From the NCBI GenBank assembly GCA_031841125.1, contig CM063109.1, positions 29,071,538 to 29,135,537 of the forward strand: 64,000 nucleotides of DNA. Direction: 5' to 3'. The translations under genes were made by a program, and so were the position numbers. Position 1 is the stretch's first letter. Each line of letters begins with the position of its first letter. This DNA is from Acanthococcus lagerstroemiae. Lineage: Eukaryota > Arthropoda > Insecta > Hemiptera > Eriococcidae. Positions 1 to 10,394 of the stretch are shown piece by piece. The notes under the pieces were generated by a model. It had not been told where the DNA came from. It was given only the letters and a program-made list of their open reading frames with translations, and did not search any database.

Positions 1-424
1 TGAGTGAAGTCACATGATATGCGCTGTTACGATCGTACACCTCTACATCCACTGATAAATATGTGCCTAGAGCTCAGTTGGAGACTTTGTGGACCCACTG
101 TGGTATTTCTGTTGTGGGGGGGGAGTTGGAATTTGACTTTAGAAATTAACTTCCCAACTTTGAAAAACCACTTGCAAACGATATGTATTGGGGTAAATGT
201 TAAACCACTGTGTCTTATTAGGTTTTTGAATGAACTCCACCGTGTGTCTCCCCAAATCATTCCAGCCATTTGGTCACCTGTTTATCACATGTTGTGTGTT
301 ACACACTTGTAGGGGCAAGCGCCCCTGACCTCGAACTCAGAACTTTTCTGCTTCGGAAGCAGGGATACTAAAGATGTGTACCGTGTCTAATACAGGTTTA
401 TTGTAATTTGTAAAAAAGCAGGAG
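1..424. other. Unassigned flank, no gene seen
   Basis: No coding sequence, RNA gene or transposon end could be recognised. A run of G at about 115-123 is the only notable low-complexity patch. The short overlapping open frames on both strands do not resemble any family I know. Confidence 0.5.
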
Positions 425-1012
425 CAAGCTAATGAGAAGATTATCATGCTATAAGTTTACTATCGCATGCATCAAAGATTCTATAGCAAGGATAAAAAAT
501 AAGAGAATACAAAATAAAATGGAAGAAAGTATGGGAGGAGATCAGCTTGGATTCAGAAAAGGCAGAGGAACGAAAGAAGCAATTTTATGTTTGAGAATTT
601 TATTAGAAAAAACGTCCGGATACATATGTAATATTTGTAAGCTTTTGATAATGCTAAATGGTGAAAAGTGTTTCGAATATTGAAGAAAATAAGAATTAAG
701 TATAGAGATGGAAATGTGGAATTGACGTAAGGATCAAAGGGCTCAAATGTAGACAGAAGTTGAAGTGGAAGAATCAAAAATTTAAAAATGAGTGAGACAA
801 GGTTGCTGTTTGTCATCACTGCTACTTAACCAATTTTTAGAAAAAGTAATACAAGAAATGAATGAAAGGAAGTCGAGCGTGAAAATACAAGGGGAGACGA
901 TTAGAATGATAAGGTTTGCAGTTGACATTGTAATTGTGGAAGAAAGTAAAGAAGAACTAAAGAAAACTGTAAAAAAGGTAGATAAAAAATTGAAAATGAA
1001 TAGTGTTGGCAA
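425..1012 (+). pseudogene. RTE-like LINE reverse transcriptase fragment
   Basis: Two partial frames together read as a piece of a non-LTR reverse transcriptase. The first (about 432-683) contains the finger/palm signature LGFRKGRGTKEAI followed by LRILLEK. The second (about 792-1012) contains RQGCCLSSLL, corresponding to the usual RQGCPLSPLLF motif, then IQEMNER and a degraded catalytic box: where the family has FADDI, this copy reads FAVDIV, so one catalytic Asp is lost. A frameshift or deletion separates the two frames at about 683-790. No endonuclease domain or 3' end is visible, so the copy is truncated at both ends. The motif style fits endonuclease-bearing RTE-like LINEs; the clade was not tested by phylogeny. 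Confidence 0.8.
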
Positions 1013-1562
1013 TCCTGGAATGCAGAGGGGACAAGTTTCCCCCTTGGAAACTTTGCACTTTGTACACTTTCGTTAATACTGAATACCAATGGTGTTGGAA
1101 TGGAGGGGAGGGTACGTGGTGTAAATTATAGTTTGTACTCGCCTATTGCATTTTTAGAACGATGTGTTTGTTTCTTGATAGAATATTTTGGGAGAATCAT
1201 GAAAAATGTGTCTCCCCTTTCCCTCCCCGGAAAAGTACCGATCGCCTGGGATAAGAATTTCTTAAATTTGTTGAAAACTCAAATAAATGTCTGCTGCTTC
1301 GTTAGCAAACTGCTTTTTTCACATGTATTGCCTCCTCCATTTCAAACGACCTACCCTGGCTTTGTGAAGAGGTACAAGGCAGATGCTTTGAGTTTAGTGG
1401 CCATCATCATTTACTCGCTCAATTATTGATCCACAGGGAGATATAGCGTGTTTATCGGTCCCTATAAGTACTCTAACATTTGAAATGAGCGCATTTTCCG
1501 TGATAAACCAAAAATGACCAAAAGTTGAGCATTTTTTAAATGAAAGTTATTAAAAATTAACC

Positions 1563-2072
1563 ATGAAAAACTGGGGGAAAGAACAAAATCAGAAAGTTGA
1601 TTTTCTTGAGTTTTCCAGTGACCCCCCACGATTTTTGATTTCGGTGGACATCCTGAAATGGTATTGGTGTGGATACGCTGGTATTCTCCAAGCCTTGGAT
1701 TGGATTATCGCAGTGGACGTGTACGAGAAGGCCTGTAACTTTCTGTCTGATTGTTTGAAAGGAGGAGGGAGGGACGACTGTTCGAATTCCGGAACCTTGT
1801 CCATTGAAAACAAGCGGTGCAAAAGACATAGGAAAATGATTTACTCGCAGCAGCCTAGTATTAGTTATTGCATATCAGTTTCATTTCGACCTTCAAGACG
1901 AACAATCGAACAGAAAGTCATCGTGCCAGCGATGGAGATTATGCTGTGCAGTTTCTCGCGCTTTATTTCATTTAGGTTAGAGGTACCATTGTGGTACCAT
2001 TTGTTTTTACCGGTGGAAGTAAGCGTCAAAGATTCAAGAGTGTGGTATCTATTAATTGCTTGGTTGTTATAG
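1563..2072 (+). CDS. Unrecognised 169-codon open frame, doubtful
   Basis: One of the longer open frames in the window. The protein is rich in aromatic and hydrophobic residues with no recognisable domain, signal or repeat. The opposite strand is also open over much of it. In DNA of this composition an open frame this long is expected to arise by chance about once in a window of this size. No splice sites frame it and no neighbour supports it. It is listed only because it is long; treat it as probably non-coding. Confidence 0.12.
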   Translation: MKNWGKEQNQKVDFLEFSSDPPRFLISVDILKWYWCGYAGILQALDWIIAVDVYEKACNFLSDCLKGGGRDDCSNSGTLSIENKRCKRHRKMIYSQQPSISYCISVSFRPSRRTIEQKVIVPAMEIMLCSFSRFISFRLEVPLWYHLFLPVEVSVKDSRVWYLLIAWLL

Positions 2073-2255
2073 TTTGGGCTCTCTGCGCTGCATTTTTTCT
2101 GCCATGTGTCACCAGTAATCACTATCGTCAAAATATGCGAACGGCTTGCACTTTTTTTTGCATAATTTTTCATTTACCAAATGTGAAATCTGAAAATGGT
2201 GTGTCAGTGTCGGCGCTCATATGCGTTAATTCATTGTTTGTGAAACTGGTTGGCT

Positions 2256-2263
2256 TATAAAAG
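2256..2263 (+). promoter_or_regulatory. Possible TATA box
   Basis: TATAAAAG followed by a more GC-balanced stretch (2264-2340). It matches a TATA element, but no initiator at the expected spacing and no downstream first exon could be identified, so this may be chance. Confidence 0.15.
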
Positions 2264-2486
2264 CTGTGCGCAGTGTAGCTGCGTGACAAGTGATTCGATT
2301 GGTATCCGCGGTAAGCATAAGGCAGTGACTTGTAGCTACCGTGATCTGGGAAAGTCTAGGATGAAGTTCCCATAATTAACCACACTGGGTGTCACAAAGA
2401 TGCTAACCGGTGTTCTGGTACTGCAATCGAGTATATAGTGGATTCGTCACGTGACTATCGTTTTCAGAAGGGGAGGTATAAGCTAC

Positions 2487-2704
2487 TTAGGCCCGCTTCC
2501 TCAATCTTCAGTCAAACCTCTAGTTAGCTACCCATTAGTTATTCTTTAGTACTAGTTGTACAACAGAGAGCTATCGTTACTCGTTATGGTTAATTAACTC
2601 TCTATTGTACAACTAGCCCTTATTCGGTACTCTATCTATCGAATAGTTATTGGGTACTTGAACCGCTAGATGCCGCTAACTAGAGATTGAGAAAATGGGC
2701 CTAA
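2487..2704. mobile_element. Palindromic MITE, about 218 bp
   Basis: The whole segment folds on itself. The left end TTAGGCCCGCTTCCTCAATC pairs with the right end, whose reverse complement starts TTAGGCCCATTTTCTCAATC. CTCTAGTTAGC occurs in both arms, GTACCCAATAACTATTC pairs with a diverged partner, and CTAGTTGTACAAC pairs near the centre. The arms differ by small insertions, so this is an old or rearranged hairpin. Terminal GGCCC with flanking TTA/TAA resembles PIF/Harbinger-type MITEs, but the flanking trinucleotides are not a clean direct repeat, so the superfamily is uncertain. Confidence 0.65.
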
Positions 2705-3649
2705 ATAGCTGTGTTGGCCTCCAAACAGGAATGGAAACGTCCTTAGTTCTTCGCTTTGTTTTGAGGGATTCCCCTTCAATTTTGGTGATGTGCGGTGTTC
2801 AGCACGGACTAGTTCATTCCATGACATCTGAAATAGTGGATGATGGTATTCAGTTCGAAACTTGGGAAAAGAACTTTCCGGATGCACTGATTATGTTCTA
2901 GTGAGGCAACCCGGATTATTGGTAAAAAATTGTGGATTTAGAAGATTTCTCCGTTCATTCTGTATGTATTCGGTGTGCAAAAAGGCGTGCGGGAGGGAGG
3001 CCAACTTTTTCTTCTAAAAAAGGATGATTTTGTTGTACAAATTTCATTAATACCTCTTTTTAAGTTGTTGTATTCAGTGCAGCTGCTCGACCTGCTTGGG
3101 ATAGAGCCACACCCCTGAACTAATTTCTTTCGCTGCGCGAAACCGCGAGCAGTATCCGACCAATTACAGTAATACATATACCAAAAACATACCAATAAAT
3201 CAGTCCCATTCCTCGGATCAGAACAATTTCTGTCAAACAGCACCATAGCCTAGGCTGCTTCAGTTCGTACATTTTGAAGTGCGGCTGCTTCAAGCCAAAA
3301 TTGTTTGTTTTTCTATGACCATATCCATGTAGGTGGGAAAAATGAAATTAGCTGTAGTTTTTGCCCAAGAACATCAGGTATAATATGGCTTGTAATGTAT
3401 CTAATCCAAATTGATGGAGCTACATGTTATCAAAGTTCGGAAAATCGTAAATTTTCACAGTGAATTTGATAGCTATTTTCATTTTAGAAATGTTTTCGAA
3501 GGTAGGCAGAAAGTAGTATATTGGAAATGTAACAAAGCTTGGACGTTTACTTTCGCTGAGTTTCACTGTTGAAAAGTTCATAATTTTAAAAATCTGGATT
3601 GTGAAATTAGAACAGAATTTGTAATCACTGTAATTTTAATTTTGACAGT

Positions 3650-5440
3650 CCTTTCAGTATCCAACATATTCTAGTTTTTGTTGCATTTTCAAACAATTGT
3701 GGTGATTCTGGGGAGCAAAGAAGTGCCCCCCCCCCTTGGAAAAAATTGCTACTGAATAAGAATCCTTCCATGTTGAATATTTGTCGGGCAGGGGAGGGGG
3801 TGTATCATGGTAAAGAGTATAAAGTATCATTTTACCTCCCTCTTTTAACATCAAGATTCAGTAACATGGAACATATCTTAACTCTTTTTCTTTTTGTTTG
3901 AAAAAATGTTGAGAAGGTGATATCAAAAATGTCTTCTCTGCTCCTACCTTTACCCAAGAAAAGTACAGATCTCTACAATTGTTTTTATAGTACTGTTTTC
4001 TGCTGTCCTCTAAAGCAGAATATAAAGAAGTTCTCACGAATGGAAATTTAATTTCTAGAAATCGAAAAATTCTATGAAGAGTTTAAAATTGTAATCATGC
4101 AATTAGAGTATAATTTTGAACCCCCTAAATTTTAACTTTGGTACCCCTTTTGTATTCAGATTGCGAAAAAATAGCGATTCTAGTTTCTGTTGCATTTTCA
4201 AACAGTGCTCGCGATCTCCTCGGGAGTGGAGACATGTCTTCCCCTCGGGAAAATTGGTATGATTTCCTGTGTATTAGGTATCTATTGAACCTGGGGAGGG
4301 GGGTAAAATGTAAAATGGTGAAAGGAATACGAAGTATCATTTGTACCCTCTTCGTCCACACTCAATTTTAGTAACAATAAACGTGCTTTATTTATTTAAT
4401 TTTGCTTAGCGAAGAAATGTTAGAGATAATATAGACCTTCGAAAGGTTTTCTCTCCCCCCTCCTTACAGTGGCGGATTTATGGAGGAAAGAGGAAAGTCC
4501 CCCCATTCAAAAAAAGAAACGCAAAGACAAGGGGAAAAAAGAAAGAAAGAGAGAAATACATTTTTTGTAATGCTACACTTCTCTCTTCACGTTTCAGAAA
4601 GAGGGCAAAAAATTTTGTGCATTATTTCCTAAGTCCTCCCCCCCCCAAATTCCCTAAATCCGCCCCTGTGGAAAAGTACAGATCGCCGCCTCTGTTTACT
4701 TTCTGTTGTCTTGAGAAATAGAATACGAAGTTGTCGAGAGTAAAATTTAATTTCTAAAAGTCGAAAATTTCCACGAGTTGGAAACTTGAATCATGAAATT
4801 GGAGTTAAATTTTAACGTTACTTTTGATTTGTGTTTGCCTCTTCAATATTCAAGTTAAATACAAATAGCGATTCTAGTTTCTGTTGCATTTTCAAGTATT
4901 CGTGGCATTTCTGGGTAGCAGAGCGGGCAAATGCCCCTAGAAAATTTGACTGCTGAATACGATATCTTTAATATTACGTGTTTGTCGGAACTGGGAGGGG
5001 TGACAACCCCTTCAGTATCCACGTTGAAAGCACATACGGATTGTGTTGCATTTTTCAAATAGTAGTGGTGCCCCTAGGACGCAGAGGAAGCAAGTTTTTC
5101 CTCCCCAGAAAAAGTTGCTACTGATTTCGATTTTCCCTCGATATCAAGTGCATTTCGGAAGGGGTGCGCAGTGGTAAGGAGTACAAAGTATCTCACCCAA
5201 TTTCAGAAACAATTGACAGGTCTTGTTAATTTTTTTATTTTTGCTTTATAAAAAAATGTTGAATAATAATATGAAAAATGTCTTCTTCTCTCTGCCTCTC
5301 CTCCCCCATAAAAGTACAGATGGCCCTCTAGAAGAGGATGCAAAGAAGTCGAAAACGAAACTTTATTTTCAAAATTTGATAGTTTCCAAAAAGTTTTGAA
5401 AAGTTCTCGGAATTGAAGTGAAATTTCTGATAACAAAATA
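3650..5440. repeat. Degenerate tandem modules of about 0.5-0.7 kb (copy 1)
   Basis: A recurring order of motifs is seen several times: CCTTCAGTATCCA or CTTCAATATTCA, then TTCTAGTTTCTGTTGCATTTTC, then a G/C-tract with GGGGAGGGG, then AAAGTATCATTT, then GAAAAGTACAGATC, then AATTTAATTTCTA. Starts lie near 3650, 4150, 4842 and 5008. Units are strongly diverged and differ by indels and by a MITE insertion in unit 2. No coding potential is visible. Confidence 0.7.
4467..4668. mobile_element. hAT-like MITE (copy 1)
   Basis: Left end CAGTGGCGGATTTATGG and right end CCCTAAATCCGCCCCTG form terminal inverted repeats of the CAGGGGCGGATTTAG type common in hAT-like elements. The insertion is supported internally: the neighbouring module at about 3935-3970 runs uninterrupted from its pyrimidine tract into GAAAAGTACAG, whereas here the element separates those parts. 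No clear 8-bp duplication remains. Confidence 0.65.
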
Positions 5441-5444
5441 TATT

Positions 5445-6640
5445 CTCTTATCGAGTGTGGTTATGGAGAAACGGGTACTTTGAAAATTCAAAAGAAACTA
5501 TGATAATAAAAATATTACTTTTTGCTTGTCTTGAATATCGAAGGAGCTACTAAAGTCAGAATTAACGTGGCAGAAAATTTCACTCCGATTTCATAATTCG
5601 GATTCTCTGACTCGTGTTTTCTCTTGAACATTGAAGGTAACGCAGTAAACAGTCGAGTAATTTTTTCATTTCATTTTCATGTATTACCTCTGCTTGCCTT
5701 TTAGAGAAACTTCTGAATTTAAAGTTGCTGTCGAATTCGCTATTTTTCGAACCTTAGAGACTTGCAGTGCTTTTAATGTTGAAAATAGGCTATTTTTGTT
5801 CCTTCCGTCCAATAGCAAAACTGGTTTCTTTTTTCTCCGCCTAAGCAGGGACATCCTGTGAGTAGGAAAATTTGTTATTCGAAGTGAAAAGTTTGTGTAC
5901 TTAACCTTTGAAAAAACTCGTTTGAGCGCCAAGTATCTGTCGATTCGCACATATGCATGTACATACTCGTACTTGAAAATCCAGAAAATGGAAAATGGAG
6001 AGGACTGCGTGCGGTTTTCTCGATTCGGTATGTTGACTTTCTCGCCCACGTCTCGGGCCTCTCACTGTCGAATGATCAATTTTCTCAGTCGATATAGTAA
6101 ATGTTTGCTATCGCGTTTAGTATTACCAGTATTTTTCGAATACAGGCGAATTGGGACTGGGGAGGGGGTAGTTTTAATCGTCAACGACGAGTGAGGTATT
6201 ATAAATTTTCCATTCGACCAACTTTATAATCGAGAAATGTCGAAAAGTTTCTAAGTGATTGTTTTTTCCGCGCGGTTCTGCACCCCTGGCCCCCGCTCTT
6301 TCAACGCAGATGGTTACGAAAGTTTTCTTCTGCGTGTCCGTTGTATCATTCGTTTTCGTGTGTACAGTATTGGTATAGGTGTGTGAGTGTAAAATGTAAT
6401 GGAAAATCGAAGTATATTGCATCGACTCGGTGTACAAGCCCTCGTATGTAAAGAGCGAGAGAAAAATTGCGAATTATTGTCAAGTGTAAATACTTACGTA
6501 AGGTGGTGTCACCTGCGTGAAAAAATATTACCGAGCTTGTCGAAAATACTATTAAAAAACTACTCAATGTCTTTCAAAACTGTACTCAGTTTGAATAGTC
6601 GAGTTTGTCTCCGGAACGAGCTGTGGTCTGTCCAGAATTG
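5445..6640. other. No gene seen (copy 1; same at 12185-13380)
   Basis: AT-rich unique sequence with many short open frames in several phases. It carries TTGAATATCGAAGGAGCTACTAAAG (about 5530), a motif that recurs near 48.7-49.6 kb. Nothing resembles an exon or transposon end. From about 5660 on it is almost identical to copy 2. Confidence 0.5.
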
Positions 6641-7390
6641 AAAGTCTACTACATCCTTTATTTGTAGTTGGAAGAAATGAAGGCCAAACTCTTCAAGACT
6701 CTTAAGGGCCCGTATCTGTGTACCTGTCTAGCATTAATGAACTTGAAACAGTCGTATAACAAGGACTGATGAGTCTTAACTGAATGAATTTTGTATTCAG
6801 CTTTACGGGAGTTTGAGTGCGTTATAAAGGTGTTTGGATCCATTTCAGAAGGGTCCGATGAATCCTACTGAATCCTAAGATTGAATGGCATTCACATGAG
6901 TCTTAGTCGAGTATCACCGAGTTCTGTAATAAATCACTTGAACGAACTGTAAAGAGTCTGGTGCGTGTAGAAAACTTAAGAGACTGCTCTATAAGTCTGA
7001 TCCGAGTCTGATGAATCTTATCGAATATGAAGGGCAATGAGTCGTTGCAGAGTCGAAATGAATTCATAACTGAAGGAGTTTCAAAGAGTTTGGTGAGTCT
7101 GCATGTCAGCATAATGAGTCTTAGCAGAACTGAAATGAGTTTATACGTGTTTGAACAAGTTCCAAAGATTGTGGTGAGTCTCTGACAGAAGGGCGCCATA
7201 AATCTTCACAATCTGAATCTCTAATATGATAAAAGTGTTCGTTTGTATGTGGGTGTATTCGTTTGTTTGTTCGAGGGTAAATGTGATCTATAAGAGCTGA
7301 AGGGCTCGTACTTTCAGGATCTGTTCGCATAAACTCTGATAAGTAGGCTAAAAGAAATTTCGATATTCTTATTAGGAGGAGAGCCATAGA
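6640..7390. repeat. Short GAGTCT-rich degenerate repeats (copy 1; second copy 13381-14130)
   Basis: Related units of about 70 bases can be followed at about 6903-6965, 7045-7100 and 7118-7178. Shared motifs are GAGTCTTAGC, GAACTGAAATGAG, GTTCCAAAG and GGTGAGTCT. The array is old and units drift rapidly. No coding sequence was recognised. Confidence 0.45.
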
Positions 7391-8535
7391 ATTTTTGACT
7401 TTTCGGAATTGTTTCCATTGAACTTCTTCACACTATGTTAAAAGTTGGTGGCTGTTACTGCCTCCCTTTAGAAATTATTAGGGGGTTGAAAATCTGAAAT
7501 TTTCAAAGTAAGCTCAAAAATGCCTTATTATTACATGTACATCTGATTTAACATGACTTAATATACTTGAATATTGTTTCTTACTCATTATGTACTACGC
7601 GGCTCATTTTCAGCCCGTATCCCTGAAATTTCTGTTTCTGGAAACTATGTTCAGCATTTATTTTAATTATCCGATTGAATTTTTAAGAACATTAACATTT
7701 TCGACTGAACAACACATGCATGAAGATATCAACTGCAAATGAATTAGCACGAATTAGCACACTCCGAATGAACGCAGTGCGGTTGAAGAGGGGGTGCCCA
7801 AGGGGTCTGAGACCCTCCCACTTGCGACTTTGTCAAATAGAGTTTTTCTAATTTTCGCAAGTCTTGGTATACTCGTGAGGAATATTTCAGTTTTATTAAT
7901 TAAAGCCTTCTTTCCCCTGTCTTAGTAATGTAAATTGGTGGCAAAACATTTGTGTAACGTGTATTGCACACATTCATACAGGATATACTTTTGCAAATCT
8001 GCACATTCCTAAACATACCTGCGTAAAATAATACGTACCCAGTCCCCCTAGTCTGGAGACTAAATGAAGAGCTCTTCTCCAAAGTGGTCTAAGTCAAAAC
8101 AAGTGAATTTTCAAAATACGATACAAATTGTTTTCCTCCCCCACTCTGTGTCAAAATCCACTTTGAAGTTTTTCTTTCATTATTATTATTTTTTTCGCAC
8201 GCTGCTTATTGTTGTAAAAATTAACTTCTTTTTTATTGTGTTCACTAAAAAATTAAAATTTTTGGCATTTATATAATATAGTAGTAATCAAAAATCAATA
8301 TCATATGTGTGTACTTTTGTATCGAAAGGGCCCGCACTCTGTCGGTTGCAATTTTCAAGGTATAGCCATTTTTATGAAGAAGAAAAAAAAAATCGTATTT
8401 TACTGAAAAAGAGAGTTTTTACTCTTTCGGGCGCTTTAAAACCATGGTTAGGCACCGTACGTGAAACTTCGATTCCGCCATTTTTTATCCATTTATCGGA
8501 CAAAACGTATCGAGTGAGAAAGGGCCCACTTCGTC
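7391..8535. other. No gene seen (copy 1; same at 14132-15276)
   Basis: AT-rich sequence with no recognisable exon, RNA gene or transposon terminus. A short C/G-balanced stretch begins near 8440 and leads into the 3' end of the minus-strand LINE. Confidence 0.4.
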
Positions 8536-8539
8536 GATA

Positions 8540-9450
8540 CCGGTTTTCCCCTCTCTGTGTACAATGGTAGCCTGTGAACCAGCAGCCAGCCAAATCGATC
8601 TCCAGTCCTGACAGGAAAACAAGTCGTCGTCGTCCGACTTCGTTCTCGAGGATCCGCGCATCACCTTCGCTCTCTGTGTATCCTCTGGTGGCTCACCAGG
8701 CCAAGCCGCGATCCTATCATTCGCCCACAGTCGGGGCATCTGACGGGTGTGCTTGCTCTGTGGTTCTGGTCCGGTGTTGCCGATTGAAGACTCCGCCGTT
8801 TTTGGTAAATTGCCGTTTTTCATACTGTTCGTTCCTCGCATAGCTTCTTCCAGTTACGGTCCACTTTGGCGTTCTTCAGGGTTTTCCTTATATCGCTTGA
8901 TCTAACCACCTTGCGTCCTCCGGCCTTGGCCCAGCTCACCGTACAGGTCCTGATTGGAAGTCTGGTATCGTCCATTCTCCGGACATGCCCTATCCAGCGA
9001 AGTTTGTTCTTGGCCAGCATGCGCTCAGTCGGGTCGCAATTTGCCCGCTCCAGCACTTTAGTATTTGACACGTAGTCCGGCCACTTAATTCTTTGGATAC
9101 TTCTCAGTTGCCGTTGGTGACATTTCTCGAGGGTCTTGACATGTTTTCGGTATAATATTCAACATTCGCTACCATATATAGCAGGGTGGGTAGCACCACC
9201 GCTTTATAGACTGCAATTTTCGTTTCTATTTTGAGGTAATTACTATCAAGCACTCGCCGTTTCAGCTTGAACACTGCATTCCCAGCATTTATTTAACCTC
9301 TAGTTGATTTCTCAGTCCAAATTGCAGTTGTTGGCTAACCAGGCTATCCAAGTAATTGAGTTGTTCCACGGCTTCGATAGCATCTCCAGCTATGTTGATA
9401 AGGGTGCTTGAGTTTGCAGGTGCGTCGTATCTCATTACCAGGAATCCAAG
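8540..9450 (-). pseudogene. LINE 3' end with C-terminal C2H2 finger (copy 1)
   Basis: On the minus strand, successive frames reconstruct the C-terminus of a non-LTR retrotransposon. Reading from 9450 downward: YLDSLVSQQLQ-like sequence (family pattern YLGS), then VLERAN and LRWIGHVRRMDDTRLP (about 8960-9040; family pattern LRWAGHVxRMxDxRLP), then KVDRNWKKLCEERT. After a frameshift follows a zinc finger with the spacing CPDCGR..SRLGLVSHQRIH (about 8680-8745). A GAC-repeat tract and a short 3' UTR follow. Several frameshifts and stops make it a dead, 5'-truncated copy. The finger-bearing tail is typical of a widespread LINE group found in many invertebrates. Confidence 0.75.
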
Positions 9451-9804
9451 TTGCCAAAGAGAGAAGCCAGTTGACTAGAGGATTAGACTAACTAATAAAC
9501 AAGCAGGTTAGTCCAGGAAGGTTGACTTAGTTTTTCTCAGGTATACGTATGCTCAGATGCTCACGTTGCGATGACGTCTTCAGTACGGCAACACGAAAAT
9601 CGGGTTTTCAGAGACTTGAGTATTGAGAGAAATTATGAAAGGAGTTACGTGAATTTTACTACTGAGTAAGAGCAAATGTAGGAAGGTTATAATACTAGAT
9701 TAATCACCTAAAATGAAGATCACGTTCCGAATCTCCGTCTCGTATCAATTAGAAAAGGAGAAACCAACGTGATGTTCTTGTACAAATTTCATTAATACCT
9801 CTTT

Positions 9805-10038
9805 TTAAGTTGTTGTATTCAGTGCAGCTGCTCGACCTGCTTGGGATAGAGCCATCCCCCTGAACTCATTTCTTTCGCTGCGCGAAACCGCGAGCAGTAT
9901 CAGACCAATTACAGTAATACATATACCGAAAACATACCAATAAATCAGTCCCATTCCTCGGATCAGAACAATTTCTGTCAAACAGCACCATAGCCTAGGC
10001 TGCTTCAGTTCGTACATTTCGAAGTGCGGCTGCTTCAA
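9805..10038 (-). CDS. Possible single-pass membrane peptide frame (copy 2)
   Basis: The 77-residue frame contains a convincing hydrophobic helix (about residues 31-50, YWYVFGICITVIGLILLAV) followed by a short positive patch and a polar tail. The copy in the first duplicate (3120-3293) has the same helix but a stop codon soon after it: an AAT-GAG junction has become AAT-TAG. No family was recognised and no introns or neighbouring gene are evident, so it could be a chance frame or an exon remnant. Confidence 0.15.
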   Translation of the reverse strand: MKQPHFEMYELKQPRLWCCLTEIVLIRGMGLIYWYVFGICITVIGLILLAVSRSERNEFRGMALSQAGRAAALNTTT

Positions 10039-10394
10039 GCCAAAATTGTTTGTTTTTCTATGACCATATCCATGTAGGTGGGAAAAATGAAATTAGCTGT
10101 AGTTTTTGCCCAAGAACATCAGGTATAATATGGCTTGTAATGTATCTAATCCAAATTGATGGAGCTACATGTTATCAAAGTTCGGAAAATCGTAAATTTT
10201 CACAGTGAATTTGATAGCTATTTTCATTTTAGAAATGTTTTCGAAGGTAGGCAGAAAGTAGTATATTGGAAATGTAACAAAAATTTGGACGTTTACTTTC
10301 GCTGAGTTTCACTGTTGAAAAGTTCATAATTTTAAAAATCTGGATTGTGAAATTAGAACAGAATTTGTAATCACTGTAATTTTAATTTTGACAG

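Larger units (their letters stand above)
3035..9779. repeat. Tandem duplication, copy 1 (about 6.74 kb)
   Basis: This block is repeated directly downstream as copy 2 (9780-16520) with the same order of every internal landmark. Copy 1 starts where TACAAATTTCATTAATACC follows TTTTGTTG and ends at GTGATGTTCTT, where copy 2 begins immediately. Only a few bases (TTG) are shared at the breakpoints. Sequence identity between copies is not uniform: many differences and indels in the first 2.6 kb, very few after about position 5660. It may be a true segmental duplication or two haplotypes joined by the assembler. Confidence 0.95.

Noticed and set aside
8485..8841. 118-codon minus-strand frame in both duplicates
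   Set aside because: It covers the LINE 3' end but in the wrong phase for the zinc finger, which is read in another frame.
9779..9785. Transposon-mediated origin of the 6.7-kb duplication
   Set aside because: No terminal inverted repeat, LINE end or flanking duplication coincides with either breakpoint; only about three shared bases are present.
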